Origin: Gordonia neofelifaecis NRRL B-59395
Lineage (GTDB): Bacteria > Actinomycetota > Actinomycetes > Mycobacteriales > Mycobacteriaceae
Length of the DNA: 64,000 nucleotides
Assembly: GCF_000192435.1 (NCBI RefSeq)
Contig: NZ_AEUD01000012.1
Coordinates: forward strand, 62,001 to 126,000
Direction of reading: 5' to 3'
Shown here: piece after piece, positions 7,850 through 16,674 of the stretch
How positions within the stretch are numbered: the first letter of the stretch is position 1
Layout of the letters: the number at the start of each line of letters is the position of its first letter
The notes under the pieces: model-generated
What the model saw: only the letters and a program-made list of their open reading frames with translations
Databases searched by the model: none
Told to the model about the DNA's origin: nothing
Program-made: the position numbers and the translations under genes

Positions 7850-9075
7850 GCCGACCGCACCGTCGTGGCGAACGCCGCGGCCGACAGCACCGTGCACACG
7901 AAGACGGTGAGAGCCATCGGCACCACGCTCGTCGAGCCGCCGATGCCGACGAGCGGTGAGACGATCGCGCCGACCGTGAACTGCAGCGTCCCCAGCACCG
8001 CCGATCCGGTGCCCGCCCGCTCGCGGACCTCGCCGAGCGCCAGCGCCGTGGCATTGCCCGCGGTGAGACCGAACGTCGAGGTCAGGCAGAACATCAGGAC
8101 CAGCAGCAGCCAGTGCACGTCGGGCGCCACGAGCGCGACCACCAGCATCGCGACACCGACCGTCAAGAGCGCGCCGACGCCGATCGCCAGCAGTCTGCGG
8201 GGATGCAGCCTGCCGACCAGCCGGGTGTTGACCCATCCCGCGATGCCGATGCCGAGCGCGTTGATCGCGAACAGCACCGAGTACATGCCCGGCGAGAACC
8301 CCATGATGTCCTGGATCACGAACGGTGAGGCCGAGATGTAGGCGAACATCGCGCCGAAGCCGATGCCGAAGCTGAGGGTGTAGCCGAGGTAGCGGCGATC
8401 GCCCAGCACGGCGGCGATGTTCCCGGCGATCACCCGCGCCTCGACCGGATGCCTGCGGTCCGCAGGCAGCGTCTCCGGGACGAAGCGAGCGACCGCGAAC
8501 AGCATCACCAGCGCAAGACCGGTCAGCACGTAGAAGACGCCGCGCCAACCGATCGGCCCGACCAGCGCACCACCCAGCAACGGCGCGACCACCGGCGCGG
8601 CGCTGGTGATGATCATCATCACGCTGAACAACCTCGCCGCCTGATCACCCGACGTCCGGTCGGCGATCACCGCGCGGGCGACCACCACCCCGATGCCGCC
8701 CGTCAGTCCCTGCAGGAACCGAACCACGACGAGGACCGCGATCGACGGCGCCAACGCGCAGCCGAGGCCGGCGAGGGTGAGCAGCACGGTGCCGACCAGA
8801 AGCGGTCGTCGACGGCCGAGCCCGTCGGACAGCGGACCCACCAGCAACTGTCCGGCGGCCAGCCCGAGCATGAACGTGGTCAGCGTCAACTGCACCGACG
8901 ACGGCGACGTGTGCAGGTCGTCGACCACCCGTGGCAGCCCGGGCAGATACATGTCGGTGGCGAGCGGCGCGATCGCCGACAGCAGTGCGAGGCTGAGCAG
9001 CATCGGCACCGGGATGGATCGCTGCGGCGGAGCCTCGTCGCGTGGAGGCGTCACGCGGACCGGATCGGAAGGCAT
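7843..9075 (-). CDS. Bcr/CflA-type MFS drug exporter
   Basis: 410 aa with about 12 hydrophobic segments. The signature after helix 1-2 (ATDMYLPGLPRVVDDL), followed by GPLSDGLGRRRPLLVG (MFS motif A) and FLQGLTGGIGVVVARAVIAD (motif C region), places it in the DHA1 Bcr/CflA group, proton-driven exporters of drugs or small metabolites from the cytoplasmic membrane. Convergent with the LysR gene, 3' ends overlapping. Confidence 0.9.
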   Translation of the reverse strand: MPSDPVRVTPPRDEAPPQRSIPVPMLLSLALLSAIAPLATDMYLPGLPRVVDDLHTSPSSVQLTLTTFMLGLAAGQLLVGPLSDGLGRRRPLLVGTVLLTLAGLGCALAPSIAVLVVVRFLQGLTGGIGVVVARAVIADRTSGDQAARLFSVMMIITSAAPVVAPLLGGALVGPIGWRGVFYVLTGLALVMLFAVARFVPETLPADRRHPVEARVIAGNIAAVLGDRRYLGYTLSFGIGFGAMFAYISASPFVIQDIMGFSPGMYSVLFAINALGIGIAGWVNTRLVGRLHPRRLLAIGVGALLTVGVAMLVVALVAPDVHWLLLVLMFCLTSTFGLTAGNATALALGEVRERAGTGSAVLGTLQFTVGAIVSPLVGIGGSTSVVPMALTVFVCTVLSAAAFATTVRSAH

Positions 9076-9142
9076 GGATCGACGCTACCGCTCGCGGCGC
9101 GCGATTCCAGCCGCGCGACCGCTCACCGGTAATCTGCCGATC

Positions 9143-10261
9143 GTGGACTTCTCCCTGCTCCGGCGCGACCCCGACATCGAGGGCGACGGCCTGCTCGCGT
9201 CCGATGCGGCGGACCGACTGATCCTCGACGAGGCCGCGACGCTGATCGACGACGGCGCATCCGGCGCGCTGGCGGTCGTCGACGACGCCTACGGTGCCTT
9301 GAGTCTCGGCGCGACCGCCGCCGGAGCGCGCGGTGTGCGCAGTCACCAGGACGGGATCACCGGCGAGCGAGCGCTGTCGCTCAACGCCGAGTGCCTCGGG
9401 CTCGTGCTCCCGACGTCCACCGGCCTCGACGACGCGCTCGACGGCGCGACGGTCGTGCTGATGCGGCTGCCGCGCAGTCTCGACCGCCTCGCCGAGGTGG
9501 CCGCGCACATCGCTGCGCGTGCCGACCAGGACGTCGTCGTGGTGGCCGGCGGTCGGATCAAGCACATGTCGGTCGCGATGAACGCCGTGTTCGGCGAGTT
9601 CTTCGGCCGCGTCGACGTCAGTCACGCCCGCCAGAAGTCTCGCGTCCTGTTCGCGCGAGGGCCTCGCAGAGCGGCCGCGACAGCGGCCCTCGCCGAATGG
9701 CCCCGCACGCGCAGGCACGACGACCTCGGCCTGACCGTTGCGGCCCACGGCGGGGTGTTCGCCGGCGATCGGATCGACATCGGCACCCGTTTCCTGCTGT
9801 CAGTGCTCGACGACGCCGTCCCCGTCGCTGCGACGGCCGTCGACCTCGCCTGCGGCACCGGTGCGGTGGCGGCCCGACTCGCCTTGGCACGACCGGACCT
9901 GCAGGTCCTGGCCACCGACCGTTCCGCCGCCGCGGCGGCGTCGGCCCGGGCGACCGCGGCGGCCAACGGCGTCGAGGATCGAGTCCGCGCCGAGCAGGCC
10001 GACGGCCTCGAGTCCGTCGACGACGGCACTCAGGAACTCGTGGTGCTCAATCCCCCGTTCCACAGCGACGCCGCGTTGTCGACCGGCGTCGCGCGCCACC
10101 TCTTCGCCGACGCCGCCCGCGCCCTCGCGCCCGGCGGCGAGTTGTGGTGCGTGTGGAACTCGCACCTTCGCTACCGCGCCGCGCTCGAACGGATCGTCGG
10201 CCCGACCCGTCAGGTCGCGCGCAACTCGAAGTTCACGGTGACGGCGTCGCAGAAGCGCTGA
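9143..10261 (+). CDS. RsmC/RlmG-like class I SAM-dependent methyltransferase
   Basis: 372 aa from GTG 9143. There is an N-terminal degenerate methyltransferase-like half (about 1-200) and a catalytic C-terminal half. SAM motif I is DLACGTG (234-240) and the catalytic NPPFH is at 303-307. This two-domain plan and the NPPF motif are those of the rRNA guanine-N2 methyltransferases RsmC (16S) and RlmG (23S). Which position is modified cannot be told from sequence. Divergent from the MFS gene, 67 nt apart. Confidence 0.8.
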   Translation: MDFSLLRRDPDIEGDGLLASDAADRLILDEAATLIDDGASGALAVVDDAYGALSLGATAAGARGVRSHQDGITGERALSLNAECLGLVLPTSTGLDDALDGATVVLMRLPRSLDRLAEVAAHIAARADQDVVVVAGGRIKHMSVAMNAVFGEFFGRVDVSHARQKSRVLFARGPRRAAATAALAEWPRTRRHDDLGLTVAAHGGVFAGDRIDIGTRFLLSVLDDAVPVAATAVDLACGTGAVAARLALARPDLQVLATDRSAAAAASARATAAANGVEDRVRAEQADGLESVDDGTQELVVLNPPFHSDAALSTGVARHLFADAARALAPGGELWCVWNSHLRYRAALERIVGPTRQVARNSKFTVTASQKR

Positions 10262-10297
10262 ACCTCCAGCACCGCTACCGAAACAAGCCGTCCTCCG

Positions 10298-10354
10298 CGT
10301 CCCCGTCAGCACGTCCGATGGACATATAGTCCACGAACAGTCCTCACGGGGACG
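10298..10354. terminator. Nested hairpin between convergent genes
   Basis: Outer arms CGTCCCCGT (10298-10306) and ACGGGGACG (10346-10354) enclose an inner dyad TGGAC-ATATA-GTCCA (10319-10333). It lies between the stop of the methyltransferase gene and the stop of the convergent YcxB-like gene. There is no T-run, so a bidirectional terminator is an inference from placement. Confidence 0.5.
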
Positions 10355-10407
10355 GGCAGGTCACCAGCGCCCTCGCGCCCGGAGGGAACGCTGACCTTCC
10401 GATCGAC

Positions 10408-10893
10408 TCAGCCGCCGATCTGCTTCTCGACAAGTGCGAGGAGCTCAGGCGGGCACACCTGAACCGGGAGCAACAGGACGCGCCCCTTCTTGAATTTGAG
10501 GCCGACCCAGCCGTCGAGCCGGTGAACGGCCTTGAACGCCCGGTAGGGGAACACGATCTGGCCCGTGGAGTCGACCACGCGCAGCAGGTGATCGTCGACA
10601 CCGACGGCGATCTGGTTGCCGGGATCGACCTGCCGGTTCTGCCGACGGGTGCGCGACCAGTTCGCACCGCAGAGAATCATGAGGATCAACGGAATCGCCG
10701 TCAGCCACCACCAGTCGCCGGACATCACCGACAAGAACGTCACCAGGGCCGTTTCGAACGCCATCACGGCCCACAGTCCCGGATTCCACCGCAGCCACAC
10801 GATCATCGCGGCCTTCTCGAGCTTCCGGCGGTCGCCTTCGACGAACGTGTAGTGATACGTCAGATCCGGTACGTCGTCGATCAGCTGCGCCAT
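10408..10893 (-). CDS. YcxB-like small membrane protein
   Basis: 161 aa from the ATG at 10893, which is preceded by GAGGGGGA. Two closely spaced hydrophobic helices (about 37-72) are followed by a C-terminal domain with the pattern VGVDDHLLRVVDSTGQIVFP, YRAFKAVHRLDGWVGLKF and LLLPVQVCPPELLALVE, typical of YcxB-like membrane proteins. Function unknown. It follows the kstR2 gene (47 nt) on the same strand, but nothing else ties it to steroid catabolism. Confidence 0.65.
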   Translation of the reverse strand: MAQLIDDVPDLTYHYTFVEGDRRKLEKAAMIVWLRWNPGLWAVMAFETALVTFLSVMSGDWWWLTAIPLILMILCGANWSRTRRQNRQVDPGNQIAVGVDDHLLRVVDSTGQIVFPYRAFKAVHRLDGWVGLKFKKGRVLLLPVQVCPPELLALVEKQIGG

Positions 10894-10940
10894 GAATCCC
10901 CCTCGTTCACGACAGCGATCATACGAACCGCGGGGCGAGG

Positions 10941-11540
10941 TCAGCGCGGCAGGATGCCGTCGAGCACGATCGACAGATACTGGTCGGCGATCTGCTCCAC
11001 CGTCATCGACCCGCCCGGCCGGTACCAGCGAACGGCCACCCAGACGGTGTCTCGCATGAACCGGTAGACGAGGTCGATGTCGAGGTCGGCGCGGAAGTCG
11101 CCTTCCTGAACACCGCGGCGGAGCACCGACTCCCACAGTTTGCGGAACTCCAGATTGCGTTCGGCGATGTACTCGAACCGTTCCTGCGCGATCAGCTGGC
11201 GGGACTCGTTCTGGTAGATCGCGACGGCCGTGTGACGCGAGTCGATCGCCTCGAACGACGCGATCACCAACTGCCGGATAGTATCGGTCGCGGACAGTCC
11301 GGCATCGGTGATGTCACGGTAGCGCGCGAACAGCGAGTCGAGGAAGCCGCGCAGCAGTTCGTCGACCATCGACTCCTTCGAGTCGAAATGGTGATACAGA
11401 CTGCCAGACAGGATGCCTGCGGCATCGGCGATGTCGCGGACGGTCGTCGACCGCAGTCCGCGATCGGCGAAGAGCTGACCGGCGATCCCCAGCAGCTCGT
11501 CGCGACGGCTGAGCCCGGTCGTGGATGTCTTCGACGCCAA
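10941..11540 (-). CDS. kstR2: KstR2, TetR-family repressor of the HIP (steroid C/D ring) catabolic regulon
   Basis: 199 aa from TTG 11540, chosen because AGGAGG lies 4 nt upstream. It matches KstR2 nearly throughout: FADRGLRSTTVRDIADAAGI, LSGSLYHHFDSKESMVDELL, YRFMRDTVWVAVRWYRPGG. Known: M. tuberculosis KstR2 (Rv3557c) represses the genes that degrade 3aa-H-4a(3'-propanoate)-7a-methylhexahydro-1,5-indanedione (HIP) and is released by HIP-CoA. A matching operator (11572-11585) lies 32 nt upstream, so autorepression is likely. Target genes fadE30 and fadD3 lie 5 kb away behind a second operator. Confidence 0.9.
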   Translation of the reverse strand: MASKTSTTGLSRRDELLGIAGQLFADRGLRSTTVRDIADAAGILSGSLYHHFDSKESMVDELLRGFLDSLFARYRDITDAGLSATDTIRQLVIASFEAIDSRHTAVAIYQNESRQLIAQERFEYIAERNLEFRKLWESVLRRGVQEGDFRADLDIDLVYRFMRDTVWVAVRWYRPGGSMTVEQIADQYLSIVLDGILPR

Positions 11541-11571
11541 CGTTCCTCCTGTGTATGGCTTACCCCACCCT

Positions 11572-11585
11572 AGCAAGTGCTTGGT
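11572..11585. promoter_or_regulatory. KstR2 operator upstream of kstR2
   Basis: AGCAAGTGCTTGGT fits the known KstR2 site AnCAAGnnCTTGnT at every fixed position. It lies 32-45 nt before the kstR2 start, where it can overlap the promoter. Confidence 0.82.
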
Positions 11586-11620
11586 TGGTAAAGAAGAACC
11601 GGCATCGCGTCGCACACGCG

Positions 11621-11664
11621 GGTGCGCCCCACCCCGCCGCGTGAGCGGCGAGATGGGGCGCACC
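11621..11664 (-). terminator. Nested hairpin downstream of the aldehyde dehydrogenase gene
   Basis: Perfect 11-bp outer stem GGTGCGCCCCA / TGGGGCGCACC with an inner GCCGC/GCGGC stem. It starts 23 nt past the dehydrogenase stop (minus-strand reading) and before the kstR2 promoter region. Probable terminator; no clear T-run. Confidence 0.6.
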
Positions 11665-11687
11665 GAAAGAGCTGTGCCGATCCGAGG

Positions 11688-13199
11688 TCAGCGTCGCTTG
11701 GCGTTCTTCTTGATCGCCCGCCCGTTGAGGAATCGCCAGAACTTCATCTGCATTCCGGTCATCCGAGCGTCGCGCTTGGTGAACGGCGGGCTCATCACCT
11801 CGGCGAACGAGATCGGCAACGAGGAGACCGTGACGGCCCGCGCGTGGCTGAACGTGTTGAACCCGAACTCACCGTGGTAGTTGCCCATGCCCGACCGGCC
11901 GACGCCGCCGAACGGCAGTCCCTGCGACAGCATGTGCAGGCCGAAGTCGTTGCCGGAGATGGACCCGCTGCGGGTGTTGTCGGCGACCGTCTTCAGGTTC
12001 GCGTTGTCGTCGCCGGCCCAGTAGAGGGTGAGCGGATGTCCGGCCGAGTTGATCTTGTCGATCGCCTCCGACAGATCGCGGTACGGGTACACGGTGAGTA
12101 CCGGTCCGAAGACCTCGTCGTCCTCGATCTTCATGCCCGGAGTCACTCCGGTCAGCAGAGTCGGCGGAATCTTGCGCGCCGCGGCGTTCGGCAGTTCCTC
12201 GCCTGCGGGCAGCACCTGCTGCTTACTGGCACCGAGACTCACCGCGTCGTCGATCAGGCCGACGATCCGGTTGTAGTTCTTCTCGTTGATCGTCGAGGTG
12301 TAGTCGGCGTTGTCGACCACGGTCGGGAAGTTCTTGGTCCACCGGGCGATCACCTTGTCGGTGAACTCGCCGACCTTGTCCTCCGGCACGAAGACGTAGT
12401 CGGGGCACAGGCACACCTGGCCGCCGTTGATCATGCGGGCGTCGGCCAGGAAGTGCGCGGCCTTGGTGATGTCGGTGTCGCGGTCGACGATCGCGGGGTT
12501 CTTGCCGCCGAGCTCCAGGGTCACCGGCACCAGGTTCTTCGCCGCCTCCTGCGCGACCGAGGAACCGACCTCGGGCGAGCCGGTGAAGAACATGTGGTCG
12601 ACCTTCAGCTTCGCGAAGTCGGAGCCGCCGCCGTGTTTGCTGGTGATGACCGCGAGTTCCTCGATCGAGAAGTAGTCCGGCGCGACGCGCGCGATCACGT
12701 CGGTCGTCTTCGCGGTGATCGACGACGGACGCATCAGCACGCGGTTCCCGGCTGCGAGCGCCGACGCGGCGGGCACGATCGTCAGCTGCAGCGGGAAGTT
12801 CCACGGGCCCATGATCGCGACCACGCCGAGCGGATCGCGGCGCAGGCGCTGCTTGAAGCCCGCCAGCCCCGCCACCTTGGCGACGTTGGTCTCCTTCATC
12901 CATTTCTCGGCGCTGTGGCGCTGGTGCGCGAGGTCGATCATGCAGCCTGCGACGTCCGCTGCGATCGACAGGTCCGCCGGACGGGAGCCGAAGTCCTCGG
13001 TGAGGGCGGCGGTGATCTCGTCGGAGTGGTCGAGCAGCAGTTGGCCGAGCCGGTTGATCCGGTCGATGCGAGTCTTGGCGTCGGGAATCCCGTCGCGCAG
13101 GAACGCCGCCTTCTGGATCTCGACCAGTTCTTCCATCGTGTGCGCTTCGGAGGACACCTTGTCCCCGGCACGCACGGCCACATCTGCCGGCTTGGTCAT
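11688..13199 (-). CDS. Aldehyde dehydrogenase (coniferyl-aldehyde-dehydrogenase-like)
   Basis: 503 aa from the ATG at 13199 (GTGGAGAGT upstream). Cofactor-binding segment GPWNFPLQL (about 131), general-base Glu229 in LELGGKNP and nucleophile Cys263 in NGGQVCLC are all present. The C-terminal YHGEFGFNTFSHARAV pattern is that of class-3/coniferyl-type NAD(P)-dependent enzymes. It lies between kstR2 and fadA6, but I see no KstR2 site before it and it is not part of the known M. tuberculosis KstR2 regulon. The substrate is unknown; steroid or fatty aldehydes are possible. Hairpins at both ends suggest a separate transcript. Confidence 0.9.
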   Translation of the reverse strand: MTKPADVAVRAGDKVSSEAHTMEELVEIQKAAFLRDGIPDAKTRIDRINRLGQLLLDHSDEITAALTEDFGSRPADLSIAADVAGCMIDLAHQRHSAEKWMKETNVAKVAGLAGFKQRLRRDPLGVVAIMGPWNFPLQLTIVPAASALAAGNRVLMRPSSITAKTTDVIARVAPDYFSIEELAVITSKHGGGSDFAKLKVDHMFFTGSPEVGSSVAQEAAKNLVPVTLELGGKNPAIVDRDTDITKAAHFLADARMINGGQVCLCPDYVFVPEDKVGEFTDKVIARWTKNFPTVVDNADYTSTINEKNYNRIVGLIDDAVSLGASKQQVLPAGEELPNAAARKIPPTLLTGVTPGMKIEDDEVFGPVLTVYPYRDLSEAIDKINSAGHPLTLYWAGDDNANLKTVADNTRSGSISGNDFGLHMLSQGLPFGGVGRSGMGNYHGEFGFNTFSHARAVTVSSLPISFAEVMSPPFTKRDARMTGMQMKFWRFLNGRAIKKNAKRR

Positions 13200-13322
13200 T
13201 CCACTCTCCACTCGTGAGTCGCTCGAGAAGTTTGAGACAAAATCTCTCAGTCATCCCAAGTGTAGCCACTTCGGTGGCATGAATCACAGGGGCAGCCGGT
13301 GCATCGCATCACCGGACGCGAA

Positions 13323-13353
13323 ACGGGCCCGGGTCGATTCGACCCGGGCCCGT
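13323..13353 (-). terminator. Terminator hairpin after fadA6
   Basis: Perfect 14-bp GC-rich stem (ACGGGCCCGGGTCG and its complement) with the 3-nt loop ATT, 27 nt past the fadA6 stop. It separates the fadE30-ipdF-fadA6 operon from the aldehyde dehydrogenase gene. Confidence 0.7.
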
Positions 13354-13379
13354 CAGTGGCGTCGCTGAGCTGCGTCGAG

Positions 13380-14537
13380 TCAGCCCAGACGCTCGATGAT
13401 GGTGACGTTGGCGGTGCCGCCGCCCTCGCACATCGTCTGGAGCCCGTAGCGACCGCCGGTGCGCTCGAGTTCGTTCAGCATGGTCGCGAACAGCTTGGCA
13501 CCGGTCGCGCCGAGCGGGTGGCCGAGGGCGATGCCGCCGCCGTTGGGGTTCACCCGCGCCGGATCGGCACCGGTCTCCTTGAGCCACGACAGCACGACGG
13601 GCGCGAAGGCCTCGTTGATCTCGACGACGTCGATGTCGTCGATGCTCATGCCGGTCTTCTTCAGCGCGTACTCGGTGGCCGGAATCGGCGCCGACAGCAT
13701 CATCACCGGATCGTCGCCGCGGACGGACATGTGGTGGATGCGAGCGCGCGGGGTCAGGCCGTACTCCTTGAGAGCCTTCTCCGACACCACCAGCGTCGCC
13801 GAGGCGCCGTCGCAGATCTGCGAGGCGACGGCGGCGGTGAGCTGCGAGCCCTCGGCGAGCACGTCGAGCGACGCCATCTTCTCGAGCGTGGTCTCGCGCG
13901 GGCACTCGTCCACCACGCAGTCGCCGAGCGCGACGTACTCGCCCGCGAAGCGGCCCTCCGCGATGGCGGCCTTCGCACGCTGATGGCTCTGGAGTGCGAA
14001 CTCCTCCATCTCGAGGCGGGTGATGCCCCACTTCTTGGCGATCATGTCGGCGCCGACGAACTGGCTGATCTCCTGGTCGCCGAAGCGCTCGGTCCAGCCC
14101 TTCGACTCCGCCGTGGGCGTGGTGAAGCCGAACTGCTGGCCGGCGATCATCGCCTGGCTGATCGGGATGGCGCTCATGTTCTGGACACCGCCCGCCAGGA
14201 CCACGTCCTGGGTTCCGCTCATCACGGCCTGCGCCGCGAAATGAATGGCCTGCTGGCTCGAGCCGCACTGCCGGTCGACGGTGGTGCCCGGGACGCCGAG
14301 CGGCATGCCCGCGGCCAGCCACGCGGTCCGGGCGATGTTGCCCGCCTGCGGGCCGATGGTGTCGACGCAGCCGAAGACCACGTCGTCGACCGTCTCGGGG
14401 TCGATGCCGGTGCGCTCGACGATCGCCTTGATGATGTGAGCGCCCATGTCGGCCGGGTGGACCGCGGCGAGCGAGCCGTTGCGCTTGCCGACCGGGGTGC
14501 GGACGGCGTCGACGATGTATGCCTGAGGTGTAGTCAT
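13380..14537 (-). CDS. fadA6: FadA6-like steroid thiolase (acetyl-CoA acetyltransferase family)
   Basis: 385 aa. Nucleophilic Cys91 (DRQCGSSQQ), the NEAFA motif, the GGGIALGHPLGATGAK histidine motif and the C-terminal Cys370 (MCEGGGTAN) are all intact, so it should be an active degradative thiolase. Known: M. tuberculosis FadA6 (Rv3556c) acts in the breakdown of the last two steroid rings. Context supports this: it is the third gene of an operon after fadE30 and ipdF (23 nt from ipdF), near kstR2. A generic thiolase is the alternative if the context is ignored. Confidence 0.9.
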   Translation of the reverse strand: MTTPQAYIVDAVRTPVGKRNGSLAAVHPADMGAHIIKAIVERTGIDPETVDDVVFGCVDTIGPQAGNIARTAWLAAGMPLGVPGTTVDRQCGSSQQAIHFAAQAVMSGTQDVVLAGGVQNMSAIPISQAMIAGQQFGFTTPTAESKGWTERFGDQEISQFVGADMIAKKWGITRLEMEEFALQSHQRAKAAIAEGRFAGEYVALGDCVVDECPRETTLEKMASLDVLAEGSQLTAAVASQICDGASATLVVSEKALKEYGLTPRARIHHMSVRGDDPVMMLSAPIPATEYALKKTGMSIDDIDVVEINEAFAPVVLSWLKETGADPARVNPNGGGIALGHPLGATGAKLFATMLNELERTGGRYGLQTMCEGGGTANVTIIERLG

Positions 14538-14560
14538 GAGGGTGCTTCTTTCGCAGAGGG

Positions 14561-15373
14561 TCAGGCGCGCTGACTGGAGACGGAGACGATCTCGCCGGTC
14601 ATGTAGGTGGTGTAGTCGCTGGCCAGCATCGCGATGACGGAGGCGATCTCCCACACCTCGGCGGCACGACCGTAGGCCTCGTTCGACGCCAGCTGGTCGA
14701 GGAGCTCGTCGGTCGTCACCTTGGCCAGGAACGGGTGCTTGGCGATCGACGGGGACACCGCGTTGATGCGGACGCCGTGGTCGGCGGCCTCGACCGCCGA
14801 GCAGCGCGTCAGCGCCATGACGCCGGCCTTGGCCGCCGCATAGTGTGCCTGTCCGCGCTGCGCACGCCAGCCCAGGACCGAGGCGTTGTTGACGATCACG
14901 CCGCCGTGGTCGACGCCGCGGAAGTACCGCAGGGCGGCGCGGGTGGCGCGGAAGGTGCTGTTCAGGGTGATGTCGAGGACACGGTCCCACTGCTCGTCGG
15001 TCATGTCCGCGACCGGGGTCTCGCCGCCGAGTCCGGCGTTGTTGACCAGGACGTCGATGCGGCCCAGCTGCTCGGCCGCACTGTCGATGAGCGCGTCCAC
15101 CTGCTCGGTGCTCGACACGTCGCACACGTACGAGACGACGGTCCGCTCGGGGAACTCCGCCGACAGCTTCTCAACGGTCTCGCCGAGACGGCGCTCGTGG
15201 AAGTCGGAGACGAGAACGTCCGCACCCTCCATGAGGGCGCGCCGGGCGGACGAGAAGCCGATGCCGGTGCCCGCCGCGGCGGTGACGATCACCTTCTTGC
15301 CTGCGAGCAGATTGTGGCCGCCGATCTCCTCCGGCGGGGTCGCCAGGGGCGAGACGGGTCGGGTGTCGGTCAT
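14561..15373 (-). CDS. ipdF: IpdF-like short-chain dehydrogenase of HIP catabolism
   Basis: 270 aa SDR. The cofactor loop TAAAGTGIG is at residues 31-39, followed by NNAG, a catalytic YxxxK (HYAAAKAG, about residue 180) and a C-terminus typical of the family. The ATG overlaps the fadE30 stop by 4 nt (ATGA). Known: the M. tuberculosis counterpart Rv3559c (IpdF), between fadE30 and fadA6, is an SDR needed for degrading the propionate side of HIP-CoA intermediates. The symbol rests on this order and fold. Confidence 0.8.
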   Translation of the reverse strand: MTDTRPVSPLATPPEEIGGHNLLAGKKVIVTAAAGTGIGFSSARRALMEGADVLVSDFHERRLGETVEKLSAEFPERTVVSYVCDVSSTEQVDALIDSAAEQLGRIDVLVNNAGLGGETPVADMTDEQWDRVLDITLNSTFRATRAALRYFRGVDHGGVIVNNASVLGWRAQRGQAHYAAAKAGVMALTRCSAVEAADHGVRINAVSPSIAKHPFLAKVTTDELLDQLASNEAYGRAAEVWEIASVIAMLASDYTTYMTGEIVSVSSQRA

Positions 15374-16632
15374 GCGCGTGCCTCTCGGGGAAGGCCGAGC
15401 ACTCGCTCGGCGATGATGTTGCGCTGCACTTCGTTCGAGCCGCCGTAGATGGTGTCGGCGCGGGTGAAGAGCAGAAGTCGTTGCCATTCGTCGAGTTCGA
15501 CGTGCTCGGGATCGGCGATGTCGTTGGCGCGGCCCTCGGTGGTCGCCGCGGGACCGATCAGCGACGGCGCGCCGACGACCGCGACGGCCAGCTCGCCCAG
15601 GTCGCGGTGCCAGTTGGCCCACAGCAGCTTGGTGACCGATGCGGCGCCGGCCTCGGAGACGATGTCGCCGGCGAGGGTCCGCCGCGCGTTGGCCTCCATC
15701 ACCGTCAGCCCGACCTTCGCTCGCCGCAGCCGCTCGGCGATCGACGGATCGTCGATCGAACCGTTGCTGCGCGCGATGTCGATGATGTTCTCGAGCTCGC
15801 GCCGGAAGCCGACCTGCTGACCGAGGGTGGAGACGCCGCGCTCGAACTGAAGCAGCCCCATCGCGACCTTCCAGCCGTCGCCGGGCTCGCCGACGATCAG
15901 GTCCGCCTCGGTGCGGGCATCGTCGAAGAAGACCTCGTTGAACTCCGAGGTTCCGGTGATCTGCTGGATCGGGCGGATGGTGATGCCCGGCTGGTCGAGC
16001 GGGACCAGCAGGAAACTCAGGCCCTTGTGGCGCTGCGAGCCCTTCTCCGTGCGCGCGATCACGAAGGCCCACTGCGACAGGTGCGCGAGCGAGGTCCAGA
16101 TCTTCTGGCCGTTGATCTTCCACTCGTCACCGTCGAGCACGGCCGAGGTGGCGACGCCGGCGAGATCGCTGCCGGCGCCCGGCTCGGAGTAGCCCTGCGC
16201 CCACAGTTCGGTCACGTTGACGATGCCCGGCAGGAAGCGTTCCTGCTGCGCGGGTGTGCCGTATTCGATCAGGGTCGGGCCGAGGAGCTCCTCGCCCAGG
16301 TGATTGACCCGCGCCGGAGCGTTGGCGCGCGCATACTCCTGGTGGAAGATGATTCGCTGCTCGATGGTCGCACCGCGTCCGCCGTGCGCGACGGGCCAGC
16401 CGAGGCAGGTCCAGCCCGCAGCGGCGAGGTGGCGATCCCACTCGAGTCGCTCCGCGAAGAACTCGTGCTCACTGCCGGGGCCGCCGCGGCCGCGCAGTTC
16501 GGCGAACTCGCCGACCAGATTGTCCTCGAGCCATTCGCGGACGGCCGCCGCGAACTCGTCTGCGGCATTCGGTGTCGCTGCCGCCCATTCGCCCAGATCG
16601 ACGGTGCGATCGGCGAGATTGATCGTCGTCAT
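15370..16632 (-). CDS. fadE30: FadE30-like acyl-CoA dehydrogenase of HIP catabolism
   Basis: 420 aa FAD-dependent acyl-CoA dehydrogenase: GYSEPGAGSDLAG and WKINGQKIWTSLAHLSQW in the middle domain and DTIYGGSNEVQRNIIAERVL near the C-terminus. First gene of the fadE30-ipdF-fadA6 operon, divergent from fadD3 across a KstR2 operator. Known: FadE30 (Rv3560c) dehydrogenates a HIP-CoA derivative early in the pathway. The leader between operator and ATG is only 17 nt and has no good Shine-Dalgarno sequence, so a short or leaderless mRNA is likely. Confidence 0.88.
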   Translation of the reverse strand: MTTINLADRTVDLGEWAAATPNAADEFAAAVREWLEDNLVGEFAELRGRGGPGSEHEFFAERLEWDRHLAAAGWTCLGWPVAHGGRGATIEQRIIFHQEYARANAPARVNHLGEELLGPTLIEYGTPAQQERFLPGIVNVTELWAQGYSEPGAGSDLAGVATSAVLDGDEWKINGQKIWTSLAHLSQWAFVIARTEKGSQRHKGLSFLLVPLDQPGITIRPIQQITGTSEFNEVFFDDARTEADLIVGEPGDGWKVAMGLLQFERGVSTLGQQVGFRRELENIIDIARSNGSIDDPSIAERLRRAKVGLTVMEANARRTLAGDIVSEAGAASVTKLLWANWHRDLGELAVAVVGAPSLIGPAATTEGRANDIADPEHVELDEWQRLLLFTRADTIYGGSNEVQRNIIAERVLGLPREARA

Positions 16633-16649
16633 GACAGCTAGCTTAACCT

Positions 16650-16663
16650 ACCAAGCGTTTGCT
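16650..16663. promoter_or_regulatory. KstR2 operator in the fadE30-fadD3 divergent promoter
   Basis: On the minus strand AGCAAACGCTTGGT, against the consensus AnCAAGnnCTTGnT: one mismatch. It differs from the site before kstR2 at only two positions. It sits between starts 16632 and 16675, so one bound repressor could block both operons. Confidence 0.78.
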
Positions 16664-16674
16664 AGGTTTTGCAT

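Noticed and set aside
11622-13217. 531-residue open frame on the plus strand
   Set aside because: Antisense shadow of the aldehyde dehydrogenase, whose catalytic residues are clear; Arg/His/Asp-rich composition typical of GC-rich shadow frames.
16641-16650. Iron box suggested by ttaaccta before fadE30
   Set aside because: Only a half-site; the adjacent dyad fits KstR2 much better and the context is steroid catabolism.
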